NCBI GenBank assembly: GCA_031841125.1
Contig: CM063112.1
Span: forward strand, 8,148,603-8,212,602
Source: Acanthococcus lagerstroemiae
Taxonomy: Eukaryota; Arthropoda; Insecta; Hemiptera; Eriococcidae
DNA: 64,000 bases
Reading direction: 5' to 3'
A program made the position numbers and the translations under genes. A model generated the notes under the pieces. That model was not told the origin of the DNA. It saw only the letters and a program-made list of their open reading frames with translations, and did not search any database. Positions 12,640 to 24,018 of this stretch are shown piece after piece (position 1 is the stretch's first letter; each line of letters starts with the position of its first letter).

Positions 12640-13797
12640 CATCAAATTGAGCCTAAACAGGAAAAAATTGCGTTCAAAAGCTTATTCGTGGATTATTGTG
12701 TGGACTGGCTCACTGAATGACCCACGTAACCCTCTCCACCGACCTGTGCACGTTTTCCACCATGGTGATGATATTGGAATAGTTCACTGGATCGAAAAAA
12801 TGCCCTTTAAAAAATTCACTAATGGAATTCAGAGTTCACAAACCATGCTTTGCTTGTAAGAGAAAACATCCATCCCGAAAACCATTGGCTAACTCAATTT
12901 TACACTTACGTATGAAAACGGTCAATTCTTTATCAGCATTTGGTTCATCAGATTCGAACGTACCTGCAACAGAACAAAAGAAAATAAATTAGCTAATGAA
13001 GATACTAATATTATACAACAAAGGTTCAATAATAAAGTGTGGTGGAACATTTCCATCCTGGGGAGGCAAATCGAAGAGTTCGAGCTGAAAAACAAGGGGA
13101 AAATAGTCCTGAATCCACAGGTTTGTTTTTCGGATGAACGAGGAGGGGTCGTATCTACTGATTCATACCAAAGGACAAAAATCGTTCTGGAAGGTGGCCA
13201 CCTCTTATTTCCTAATCTACTGAGCCTGAATTACTACCCGCTCATCCGTCTGGCAACAGCTCCTGTTAATTCTGTTAGCCCAGAAAAATTAGAGTCGGAG
13301 TTGGGCAAAAATTCCAGCGAAGATTTCATTTTCATGGATCTCTTTGGATAGCCTCCTAAGGAACATTATTAATAGTACAAGGTCGTAGCGGTGGCGCGAT
13401 CCCCTGCTGGAGGCTGAACATCCCTTGTATTTTTTTCAAACAAGCCGAAAATTAGGCGTGGTACGAGGGAGATTTACTGGACTAACAAGATTCGGTGTAC
13501 ATCTCATAAAATGATGCCAACTATGACGCCCCTCATATAGCGGGGATCACCACGGGGCAACCAAAAACGTAAAATCCCTGTTTTCTCCGTGTACACAGCT
13601 CCGGTTTTATTACACAGACTGACTGGGTTGCAGCCCAGAGCGGCAAACTTTTGGGGCGGCAAAATTTGCGGCCCACAAAAACAGTTACCTCAGTTTTACG
13701 GGAGGGGGACGGAGGTGTAAAAAAGTAAGACAGCAAAAATACTGCTGCCCAGGGCGACAAAGTACTTGAAACCGGCCCTGCGCGTTCATGTATACGT
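12640..13797. other. No recognised gene; possible hAT end near 13742-13780
   Basis: An open plus-strand stretch of 104 codons at 13037-13351 shows no family I recognise, and I do not call it a gene. Near 13742 the sequence reads GCCCAGGGCGACAAAGT and ends AACCGGCCCTG. Read backwards this is CAGGGCCGGTT, a hAT-like terminal sequence, and a related GCCCAGAGCGGCAAACTTT lies at about 13634. No partner end or TSD was found. Confidence 0.4.
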
Positions 13798-13798
13798 A

Positions 13799-14799
13799 TG
13801 TTATGTACCAAGTCCAAAATTGTACATTTCGGGTATGGTACAGGTGATTTTGTACCAATCGCGAAATGCTCGGACCATTTGTAAGATTCGGACTTGGTAC
13901 ATACCATTCGCGATATGTACGTTTCATTTCGTACCATTCGCGTGGCGTCCGGACCACGCTGCTACATGGTACAACTGTCTTGTACCAAGTTAGAAATAGA
14001 TGCTTTACCGACCATTCATGAAATCTAATGATTTGCAAGCTCAATACCACTACTAAAATTAAACTTTATTCAAATTAAATGACTAGATTGAAGAATCGCG
14101 TTGAAGCTCTCAGATACCAAACGGTGGTAGATATTACTTATTTATTACAGCACGACATTGCATTATGGCACCGGGAGTTACATAGAACTTTTTTTTTTCC
14201 TACATACACATCTGTTTGTTAAGCATTTTGTCAAGCATGAACATCTAAGGAAACCTTGCCCTCCAGTCAGTCACAGATGATTTTGCATTAGCTTCTCGGA
14301 CAGTAACCGTATCAGCGGGAACATCGTCAATTTTTACAAAGCTGTTGGTACATGATGCTATATCTATTCCTCATTCCTCATATTCCTTATTCTGTTACAT
14401 AAGGAACAGAGGAGATCAGTCTCGTTTTATGAATACTTAAATGCTCATTACGCTTACTGAAAAGAGCATGAATATAGATTCATCGGTGAAGATTATCTCT
14501 TATCTCAAGTCAAGTTTTATGAATGATCGAATAGTAACCCCAAATCATACAGGTAATTTCATGGATGATCGGTAAGTGGTAACGCACCTATTTCTAACTT
14601 GGTACAAGCCAGTTGTACCATGTAGCAGCGTAGTCCGGACGCTACGCGAATAGGACAAAGTGAAACACACGTATCGCGAATGGTACAACAAATGTTGTAC
14701 CAAGTACGAAATCACACAAATGGTCCGAGCATTTCGCGATTGGTACAAAATCACCTGTACCATCCCCGAAATGTACAATTTTGGACTTGGTACATAACA
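13799..14799. mobile_element. 1-kb DNA transposon derivative with ~200-bp inverted ends
   Basis: The left arm (13799-13997) begins TGTTATGTACCAAGTCC. The right arm (about 14590-14799) is its inverted copy, ending GGACTTGGTACATAACA, with about 85-90% agreement by eye. The arms contain repeated TGGTAC / GTACCA and TTCGCGATTGGTACA / ATTCGCGATATGTAC words, typical of subterminal binding sites. The ~590-base interior is AT-rich and non-coding. No TSD of 2, 3, 8 or 9 bases matched convincingly, so the superfamily is left open. Confidence 0.8.
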
Positions 14800-16540
14800 C
14801 GGATTGAGTCCCGGGTTAGCACGCCCCGTGTTCGGGTTCATCATACATTGCATTGGGGAACATAGTACGAGTCAGTTTCAAATTTCTCCCTCCTCCCCTT
14901 AAGAAGTGTGTTTTATCGGCCCCGCATTTGTGTCTCAAAATATGACATTCAATTTTAAGAAGTGCAGAATGAACACGAGCCTAGAAAGACGACGAAACCA
15001 AGAAATACAGATTTTATCCAGAAAGAATGAAAATCTTAGATTGATAGAAAACGAGACGCAAAGCATCGAGCAGAAAGTTGAGAGCTGACGGGTCCACAGG
15101 GCCAGTGTGTCAGCACTGGGGATTCTGCTTCGCCCTCTCCCCTCTGTATACCTAATAATCCTAGTAATTATCACTAATTGTTGATTTTTTTTTTTTCGTT
15201 TGTTACAGGTGAGTTCAAGTCAATGTCATTACCAAGAAGTACTTTTTTGCCAACAGGTAAAGAATTTAATGATTGTAAAAATTTTTTTATTAGGGTACGA
15301 AAGCATATAAAATGTAACATTACGTGTCTTTGTAGGAGACACGTTTTTCAATTTCCCTTCTCCCCTCCCCTTCTCCTTCAGACATCACAGGTTTTGGAGA
15401 AGTGTCAAAACACACCTCTTATAATGAGGCTTCATAAGGTCTCAATAGGCAGAATCGAAGATGATCACTTAGGGAGAAATAAGCGGAGGTTTCTTCCAGC
15501 CATGGGTATACTTCAGCGAAAACCGTAACTCCAGCCATGGGCTCATTGATCTCAATATTTGCTGTGCACTGTGCGACTTTTATCTTAAAATTGGGCTTCC
15601 GATACAAAAGTGTGTATCCACGTTGAAAAAGGCTTACCAAACCCTATCAGCATTATTCATTGGCTTCTAATGTTACGTTTTCTCATAAAAACAGATTTTA
15701 TCTCTTGGGTGGTTTTTGCTTAACAGCGTCCATATTTAGGGTATATTGGCCAATATAAAGCTCTTATCCCTGATATAATCAGTATTTACCCACAGCAGGC
15801 AAATAAAAACTGAAGAGTTTGCCCATGACACATTTTGTATAAAAAGAAATGAGAAAACCTGATCAATTATAAAAGACAAATCCGCCACCTTAAATGGTTG
15901 CCACTTTCCAATGCAAAAACCCATTGAGATGGCCATCTTACATTTTGCGAATCTCAGTCAGTGGCATGCTCACTATATGTTTCGAGATTATACATCCCCT
16001 ACATAACTAAATCTTTGACCTAACTCGATTTTCTATTTTCTTTTCAACCAACGTCCACCCCCCTCCCCAACGAAATAAACAACAAACATCAAACAAAATT
16101 CACTCTGGCTACATTTTGAGAACTGGAAACACTCGTAGAGGAGGCGCTTAAGCGCTATGACCTGATGAAAGATTTCCTCCGATGACGGAGGTGGAGGAAA
16201 AGTGAGTTTCTAGTGTACAGAGATATTGTTTCCCGCATTCAAATTCGTAGAAAGTATTAGATCTGTAATCAGGAGGGGTTTACTCTCGGAAAGATTTCTT
16301 ACTCCATACTAAAGAAATAACACAGGGGGGGGGGGTGAGAAGAGAACATTTACATTGACTTGTTAGTAAGATTTTTGTAATATAAGTTTTAATAGCATCT
16401 ATTAAAATTTTCGAATTCGAAAACTAAAATAGAGGTAAGAGTAAGGCCAAGTTATATTTTTGAAAAGTATGAAGGAGGAAATCACTCACCGCCATAGGGG
16501 CTTTTTACAAGTCTCTGATTTAGTCCATAAGATTTTCGAT
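14800..16540. other. No recognised feature
   Basis: Short frames only. A poly-T run followed by a TTACAGGTGAG word near 15185-15215 resembles a splice acceptor/donor pair, but no coding sequence supports an exon. Confidence 0.35.
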
Positions 16541-16554
16541 TTAGTGTTGCAAAT

Positions 16555-17010
16555 TAATCAAGTATCTAGAGCCGGTCTCAAAACCGGGGTCATTCCAACT
16601 TAGCTCTGACTTCGGAGTAAATTTGAATTTAGCTTCAGCTCCGGTTCCAGTCCTGGTGAAGATTCTTAAAATTAGCATAGGCTGCAGTAAATAATTTATA
16701 TCGGGCTCCGGCTCCAGCTTTGACTTCACCAAAAATGAGGTTTCCGCTCCGGCTCTGGTTATTTCTATGGCGTGGAGGGGTGAGTAAGGAAGTCAAGAGC
16801 AAGCGGTTAAAGGGTCCAGGTTAGAGGACCGAATCTCAAGTCGCCAGACCCGGAGCTGAAAATCAGCTTCGGAACCGATTTCGGTTCCTGCTGAATTCTA
16901 AAACTGGTTCCAACTCCGGCTCCGGTTCCAGCAAATGGCTCCTGGTGATCATTTTTCCAATTCGCCCTCTGGCTTCGGTCCCGGCTCCAACAGATATTTT
17001 TTTGGACTCC
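16555..17010. repeat. Degenerate GGCTCCGGTTCC-type array
   Basis: Words such as GGCTCCGGCTCC, GGTTCCAACTCC, GCTCCGGCTCTGG and AGCTTCGGAACCG recur throughout, with intervening AT-rich segments. Read as protein it would give repetitive Glu-Pro or Gly-Ser-type text broken by stops, so I treat it as a tandem-derived non-coding repeat. An expansion of a hexamer such as GGCTCC with later decay would explain it. Confidence 0.6.
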
Positions 17011-17683
17011 GGAAGCAAAAAGTGATAATGCATCACAAAACAAAAAATCAGCCATAAGCTCGCAACCTATCGCATGTATCGCACGCAGCTAGAGGAATTA
17101 ATACAGAAAAGCCAGTTTTTCCCCCAAAAATGTCCTGATTTTCCCAGATTTTTTTCAGATTTTTCCAGTCCATTTTCCAACTTTTTCATAACAAACAATG
17201 TAGTTTTAGAAAAATGTTCAATTGATTCTGACGGATAAAATTGTATAATTCTTTGACATCATAAAATTTTCTTCAAAATTCCTAGCTTTTTCGATTTTCT
17301 TTCAAAAATTCCGGAGTTTTTCCATTTTTCCCGTTTTCCAGAAACTGGTCACCCTGTGATAAAAGAAATAAGTACATAGATATTTTTCCAGTATATGTTA
17401 GTGAATACTGTTTCTTTATTTCACGCTGTCCAACTAGACAGCAATTCTTCCTGTCCCCCCAGCTTTTGTTAATGGGTAGAAGACGTCGGTTATACAAGGC
17501 GATGCACGACGGAGAGAAGACATTCAGTCACCAGCTGAGCTGGAGAGAAGACCTAGAAGAACTTCCTTAGATATTATTCTCATCGAATATGACATCTATT
17601 TTAAGCTTCAGATTTGTTGGCTCTATCAATTTACATTCGGGGCCGGAAATGAAAATTTGACTGGAGGGAGGGGGGATGACATA
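17011..17683. other. No recognised feature
   Basis: AT-rich, with several short TTTTTCCAG words at 17110-17340. No coding or mobile-element structure could be defended. Confidence 0.35.
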
Positions 17684-19694
17684 CAGGGTTAGTCAGTTTT
17701 CCTTCCGCCATAGGAAAACTCCGTTACGCTGAACGAAGTATGACTCAATTGTTTCGCCAGGCGAGCGGTCTCTTCGACAAGAATTTCATGGCAAATACTT
17801 GGGGAAAACTCGGATGGATTTTGAAGAATTTTATCAAAAATCTTCAGGAAACATTTTCTAAATCTCCGAAGAATTTCATCAGAAATCTTCGAGGAAAATC
17901 TCCTATTCAGGAAAAACTTGCGGTAATTTTCGAAGAATTTCGTCGGACATCATTGAGAAATATCTCCAATGATTTCAGGCAAATTTTGTCAGAAACTTTA
18001 GGAAAAATCTCCAAATTCCAAACAATTTTATCAAGAATCATCAAGAAGTATCTCTGATGATTTTGGAAGGATATCCTTAGAAAAAATTTAGATGCCGTTC
18101 AGAGATTTTTGTCAAAAATGTTCGGGGAAGATCTCCAATGATTTCTAAGGAATTAATCAGAAATTTTGGAGAAAAAATGTGATGATTTCCGGAGAATTTC
18201 ATTATTATGATGAAATTATTCTGTAGAAATCATCGGAGATTTTCCCCGAATATTTCTGATGAAATTCTTCTAAGGTCATCGGAATATTTATCCCAAAAAT
18301 TTCCAATGAAAATATCTGGAAATCATCGAAATATTTTCCTGAAGAAAACCTTCCAGAATCATCGAAGGTACTTCTCAATGGTTTCCGATAAAATTCATTG
18401 AAAATTATCGGGAATTTACCGTTACTATTTTCGATAAAGTTCGTCGGAAATAATCTTTGAAAATCAAAGGAATCGTCCCGAATATTTTTCATGAAATTCC
18501 TTGGAAATAATCGAAGGGTTTTTCTGCAGATTTTCGGTACAATTCTTCAAAACTCCTGGCGTTATTCCCCTAGTGCTTTCGATAAAATTCTACAAAAATT
18601 ATCAGAAAATTTTCTCAAAGTATTCTTATGAAACTTTTTGAAAACCAATAGAGATTTTTTCTAAAGATTTCCGATGCGATTTTTCGGAAATTATTAGAAA
18701 TTTTTTCCGAGTATTCACAATGAAATTGCTTAAAAATCATCTGAGATTTTTTCCAAAGATTTATGATGAAATTCTTCAGAGATTATCGAAAAAATTTTCA
18801 GAAGATTTTCGATGAAATTCATCAGAAACCATCGGAGTTTTTCTCCGAATATTTCCTATGAAATTCTTCAAAAATTGTTAGGAAATTTTTTCTGAAAATT
18901 TTCGATTAAATTCTTCGGAAATTATCGGAATTGTTTGCCGAAAATTTCTGACGCAATTCTTTAAAAATCATCGGGAAATTTTTCCGAAGATTTTCGAGGA
19001 AATTTTTTGGAAAACACAGGACTTTTTTCTGAATATTTCCGATGAATCCGAGATTTTTTCCGAAGATTTACGATGAAATTCTTCAGAGATTATCGAACAT
19101 TTTTCCAGAAGATTTTCGATGAAATTCATCAGGAATCATTGGAGTTTTTATCGATTTTATTTCCCATGAAATTCTTCAAAAATTGTCAGAAAATTTTCTC
19201 GAAGAATGCTGATGAAATTTCTTCTAAAAATTTTCGATTAAATTCTCTGGAAATCGTCACATTTTTTCTCCAAGATTTCTGATTAATTCCTTTCCCCGAA
19301 CATTTTTGACAAAAATCTCTGAAAGGCATCAAAATTTTTCCTAAGGATATCCTTCCAAAATCGTCAGAGATACTTCTCCATGATTCTTGATAAAATTGTT
19401 TGGAATCATTGGAGATTTTTCCTAAAATTTCAGATAAAATTCGCCTGAAATCATTGGAGATATTTCTCAATGATGTCCGATGAAATTCTTCGAAAATTAT
19501 CGCCAATTTTTTCTGAATAGGAGATTTTCATCGAAGATTTCCGATGAAATTCTTTGGAGATTTAGAAGATTTTTCCCGAATATTTCCCATGAAATTCTAG
19601 TCGAAGAGACCACTCGCCTGGCGAAACAATTGAGTCATACTTCGTTCGGCATAACGGAGTTTTCCTTTGGCGGAAGGAAAACCGACTAACCCTG
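17684..19694. mobile_element. 2-kb foldback element built of hairpin-forming subrepeats
   Basis: The left end CAGGGTTAGTCAGTTTTCC is mirrored at the right end (read backwards CAGGGTTAGTCGGTTTTCC). The flanks show a possible 3-bp duplication, ATA. The inverted arms are long: left 17684 to about 18200 pairs with about 19240 to 19694, including a shared ACGAAGTATGACTCAATTG block next to the ends. The arms and the ~1-kb centre consist of a degenerate unit built from GATGAAATTCTTC, GGAAATCATCGG, AGATTTTTTCC and GAAGATTTYCGATG, which is itself partly self-complementary. No transposase is encoded. The ends do not let me name a superfamily. Confidence 0.85.
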
Positions 19695-19699
19695 ATATC

Positions 19700-21807
19700 A
19701 ATATTAGATTCTTAATCCTCCCCAATTCGAACACCAAAAATCCAAATTTCACACTGACCGGGAGGAGAGGGGGGGGGGTTATATCATTGGCTTGACTACG
19801 AAAAACCAAACAGCTCATCAACATAATATGGGTTTTTTAGATCATGAATTTTCAATATTCCACCAGATTTTGCATCCGACTCGGTCTCCAAATTCCAAAT
19901 TTCATGCTTGAAATTCAAACATCCAGCCCGAGCTGGGATCGGAGCAAATATCGGATGAAATATTCGAGATTGGCGATTCAAGAATTCGCAATTTCGACAA
20001 AATCTGTTTGATTATCGAAGCCACGATGGTTTGCTCCCATTCCAAGTCTGAAATTTCGATTTTGGGAGCAAAATCAGGTTGATGAAATGCTCGAAACTAC
20101 GCAGCATCTAAGGAAACTCATCTCCGCAGTTTTATCAATAATATCGCATTAAAAATTTGAAAGTTGGAGGAACGTCCGAGCCGCCTTTTCAGATAATAAT
20201 CACTTTACTGAGCTCGGTAAAATGTAGTCAGATTTTATCTACAAATAAGAAATTTATTTGTACCATCATTCCGTGCTGTGGCTGAGCTGAAAAATTTGCT
20301 TGAAGGGAAAAAGAAGAAGAAGATGAAAATAGAAGTATTTAAAGAACGAAGAAAAGTAAGTTTTTTTTTTTTAGAAAGCGTTACGGAAGACGGAAGGGGG
20401 CACACGAATCTACACTAAGGAGCTCAACGTAATCTCCGCAAAAAGCAACAGCTTTTATAATATTCTTTCGCATTCGAATTACGAGAACGTCAAATGGCAT
20501 AGTTTCATTAAAAAAAACTGAAGGGTATCGTCAACCAGCATTCGGGCCACCGAAGTCCGAACTGCTCGACCAACTTCCAAATTAGTATGTGCAGAACGAT
20601 CGTGCTCGATGGCCCGAACTCGAAGATTAAGCCAACCGAGTGATTTTTTTTATCCCTGATAGTTCCTAATAAAAAGTAAAAAAAACTTGGAGTAATCAAT
20701 CACCGGGATTCCTATTACGTCAACGACAAATGTTCATGTCGTTGGCTGCTCTTAATATCCTTTTAATCTGGCGAATGGTGGCCCTCCTAGATTTGAGCGC
20801 TGTTTTTTTGTGTACTCGGTTCATTGTTCATTTTGTGCTCGAATTTTCGGGTAACAAGGACGAGACGATTGCGCGGAAAACACGGAAGAAAAGTGTTCGT
20901 TAGGTTTGCCTGCGTGTTATTTGGGAGCGTGACAACATAATGGTTCGAAAATAATGATTCGAGGACCCCAAGAAGGGAGAGTATCAATTGATCCGAACGA
21001 TGTAAACGTGAAGTTGAAATTACGAACACTTTGAGTGGGATTAACTTCGCTCCGATACAGTGGATCTGGAGCTAAGGGGATGCAGAGAATTCGAAGGGAC
21101 GATTCGGCTAACTTATTTCTCTTTCGGGTCTACGTACTGCGCGAGTTCGTTTTTGCAACAAGCAGCAGTGCAGGTAGGTAATTAGGCCAATTGGCCAACT
21201 GAATTACTAGTTGGATCCGGCCACTGACATGAAAATATCTCTAGATACATAGAAAAAAACGCCCTCGGCAGCTAATTTCTCCAGACAGACAGGATCAAAT
21301 TGACAAATTGAGAATCTTCAATCTCTATAGGTACTTGTTTGGTTTTTCCTCCACACGGTGAGAGGAGCTAAAACGCACTGCTAGCTTTTGAATTTTAAAT
21401 AAAGGGCTATTGCACAAACATGGCCGTAGTGAAGCAAATGTACTGAGGGGGTGAGGATCAAAAGTTTTCCATTTGTTAAGAAGCTCTCATGGCTCCTGCC
21501 CCAGTGGCTAAGATCTTAATTTATACTCCAAAATTCAAATTTTTCTCTTAGAATGAGCAAAATTCTTGGTACTCGAAAAACTTAATCAAGTTTCGGAATT
21601 CGAACTCAGCAATCACAAATATGTACTTCCTCAGTTTGCTCGATTCATAACAATATGATTGGTGCTTGTCCATTTCAATTTCTTTGGTCTCAAACAGGGT
21701 TCAGATTCAAAACTTGACGCGATTAAGGACATAATATCAGCTTCTATTGTTATATCTCATCAGCCGAAGTGTTTGTGTGCGTGTGGGGGAGAGGAGATGG
21801 GGAGGAA
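19700..21807. other. No recognised gene
   Basis: Non-repetitive for the most part. 20740-21180 is somewhat richer in CG. Short frames show no family I know. No element ends were found. Confidence 0.35.
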
Positions 21808-22060
21808 GATTAGCATTTCAACATACAGAAGACATAACCAATACACAATAAGACAAGACATAATAATACACCTCATTCGCTGGAATTTTTTCTTGCGGGG
21901 AGTGAGGGGTTGTGTAGTGGATGGGGGAAGGGGATGATTAGCTTTTCAACATACAGAAGACATAACCAAGCTTCAATAAAAACAAGACATAATAATATCG
22001 TGATGCCTTAATAGCTAGAATTTTTTCACGCGGGGGGGGGGATAGGGTGAAGGGTGTTCA
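21808..22060. repeat. Two tandem ~128-bp units with GACATAATAAT
   Basis: Unit 1 (21808-21935) and unit 2 (from 21936) both start GATTAGC, continue TTTCAACATACAGAAGACAT, then ACAAGACATAATAAT, TGGAATTTTTTC or TAGAATTTTTTC, and a G-rich tract. GACATAA words continue to about 22345 and recur at 23785-23835. Confidence 0.75.
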
Positions 22061-22345
22061 GGTTCTAACTACTGCTATGAAAATTTATGATAGCATGATC
22101 TCATGCTTTTATGTCTGATTATGTTTTTATGTCTTCAGACCTCGTGCATTTATGTCACCTCCTTGTATCTTATCTCTCTATGTCATATAATAGAATACAG
22201 GAGATGATCTTAACGTTCATGTAGGAATAAGGGGGGGAGGAGGAGGTCAAGTTTGTTATTTGATGTATTTAAGTCATTATGTCCTCAATTGATGAAGACA
22301 TAGGTAAGACATAAAATATAAAGGCATAAAAACACAACATAATAT

Positions 22346-22725
22346 GACACAGCAGGATGGTGTGATGGGACGTATGGGGATGCACGCATGCCAAAGTGGC
22401 CCCTATGACACCGCACCCCCGGCCCAGAAACTACCTTCGAGCATCGCATCAGTGGCCGGGGGAACGCTTTGGAGCCGGGCCCGAGCCCCCATTTCTCCGT
22501 GCCGGAACGGTGCGCGCGACCTGCCAGGACCACCATAGGGAGGACTAAGACAGCCCTAATAGCACGGCGGATTCCAGGACTTGGGTGGAGAGCAAATTAG
22601 AAAAAAAAAAGGCCATCATGGGGTTACCTACTGACCGAGTTCCGCGCTCCCTGAGCGCTCGCCTGGAATTAGGTCCCTCACAGCCGGACGCGCTGCTTCT
22701 TCACTCTCTGCTCCAGCCCTTGCCT
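22346..22725 (+). repeat. GC-rich dispersed repeat A, copy with SINE insertion
   Basis: It starts GTGATGGGACGTATGGGGAT, followed by GCACGCATGCCAAAGTGGC, a CACCGCACCCCCGG block, a CATTTCTCCGT block and CCTGCCAGGACCACCATAG. At 22537 a SINE fragment begins. The repeat then resumes at about 22614 with GCCATCATGGGGTTACCT and continues through CTGACCGAG, CCTGGAATT and CAGCCGGACGCGCT. The family may be tRNA-derived: TGCCAAAGTGGC is near an A box, and other copies carry TTTCGAGTATC near a B-box position. That is only a suggestion. Confidence 0.7.
22537..22613 (+). mobile_element. 5'-truncated tRNA-derived SINE with poly-A tail
   Basis: The text GGCGGATTCCAGGACTTGGG then TGGAGAGCAAATTAG and a run of ten A matches the 3' end of the SINEs at 45339-45549 and 47766-47995 in opposite orientation. 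It is flanked by GACCACCATAGG and GGCCATCATGGG, which look like a diverged target-site duplication. It lacks the tRNA head. Confidence 0.75.
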
Positions 22726-22878
22726 AAGGGCGAGCTCTCGACCACTCTGTCTTCATCTTCTTCCGCATGATGGCCGAAACAAGGGCCGACACTTGGTTCC
22801 ATCCGCTTCGGCTCCTAGACACAGCAGGGATATACAGGGTGTCGTGAGCCCAGTCGACGTGGGCGAGACGGATAGAAG

Positions 22879-23329
22879 CAGGGGTGGCAAGTTGGGTGTA
22901 GCAGGCGTGCAAGTGCTACACACGGGAACATTTTTGCTACACTTGAGAAACTTAGAAAACAACTCTGCTACACTCTGGAAAATCAAAATTTTGCTTCACT
23001 CAGGAAAATTCTCAAGAAAATTTAAATTAGGCACCATACTTTACAGAAAAAAATTTTTACCTCAAGAAAATCGCTACTTCATTAAATTTATGATCAGTCA
23101 TCACCATCGTAATTCGTTAAATCAAAAAGTGACTGATTATTTTTTCCATGTAAAAGTACAGCGCCACATATCAATCATGTGTTCAAGTAAGCCTTTCTGC
23201 AGAGGGTTGATTCTTAAAACGTTGAAAAAAATTTGCAGGGGGAGAAGGTAGGAGTTTCTTGATCAATTTTTGAAAAAAATCTGTTTTACATCATACTACA
23301 TTCGGGAAAATCAAAACTTGCCACCCCTG
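22879..23329. mobile_element. hAT MITE, CAGGGGTGGCAAGTT ends
   Basis: Left end CAGGGGTGGCAAGTTGGG and right end AACTTGCCACCCCTG are inverted copies over about 15 bases. The flanks are GATAGAAG (22871-22878) and GATGGAAG (23330-23337), an 8-bp TSD with one mismatch. The 451-base interior repeats GCTACACT and GGAAAATC words and encodes nothing recognisable. Confidence 0.9.
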
Positions 23330-23605
23330 GATGGAAGTAAATTTATTTTTTTTCATTTTTTTTTTATTTTAACGAGACATGTAACGTCTGTAGGCCATGA
23401 TCTCGGTATCTACATCTTATTTGTTAAATTACATCTAACTTATTAAATTAGTTATAAAAATTAGTCTAGATAAGGTGTGGGAGATTGTAAATTTGAAAGT
23501 GATGATTTGGTGCAAGAATTTTAAGTCTAAGAGTAGGGAAAAAATTGCTGACTGATGTTGAAAATGTCCTTTCAACAATACAAATATTTTTCATCCAAGT
23601 AGAAA

Positions 23606-23629
23606 AAAACAAACAAACAAACAAACAAA
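23606..23629. repeat. (AAAC)n microsatellite
   Basis: About six AAAC units. The same tetramer occurs near 36845 and 52490. Confidence 0.9.
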
Positions 23630-23904
23630 AACCAATAAAAAACACGAATCAAAGTTAATTAATGATTTTCTGATTTTCCCAACTAATGATCCGAGTTTCC
23701 AACGAAGTAATGGTTAAAATGTCAACTTCAGATTCGCGAGGGGGTCACATTCTCTCTCACTTCGCCGTAAGTCCCATAATAATGACATAGAGACAGTAAT
23801 AAGACATAATAGTTTATTACACCATTATGTCTCATCAGTTGCAACTAATGAAAAAAAAAACCATTATTGGAGCAACAGAGTGTTTACAAAATAGTTTCCT
23901 TCCC

Positions 23905-24018
23905 AAACTTCAGAGGATCCCTCCGGCACTGATGCGATACCCGAAAGGGTAGTTTCCGGTGCGGAAGGTGCGGTGTCTCAGAGGCCACTTTGGCATGCAT
24001 GCATCGCCATACATCCCA
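23905..24018 (-). repeat. GC-rich dispersed repeat A, partial copy
   Basis: On the minus strand it reads TGGGATGTATGGCGATGCAT, then GCATGCCAAAGTGGCC, then CACCGCACC and ACTACCCTTTCGGGTATCGC, ending near GGGATCC. It covers only the first ~115 bases of the family. Confidence 0.7.

Noticed and set aside
13037..13351. 104-codon plus-strand frame as a gene
   Set aside because: No family resemblance, and upstream and downstream context gives no exon structure.
15178..15220. Splice acceptor followed by a donor (poly-T, TTACAGGTGAG)
   Set aside because: Such words are frequent by chance in AT-rich DNA, and no coding sequence continues on either side.
18205..19506. Open frames of 95-106 codons on both strands with ISDDF/NFIEN-like repeats
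   Set aside because: They are translations of the degenerate subrepeats of the foldback element; both strands are equally open, which is a sign of repeat and not of coding.
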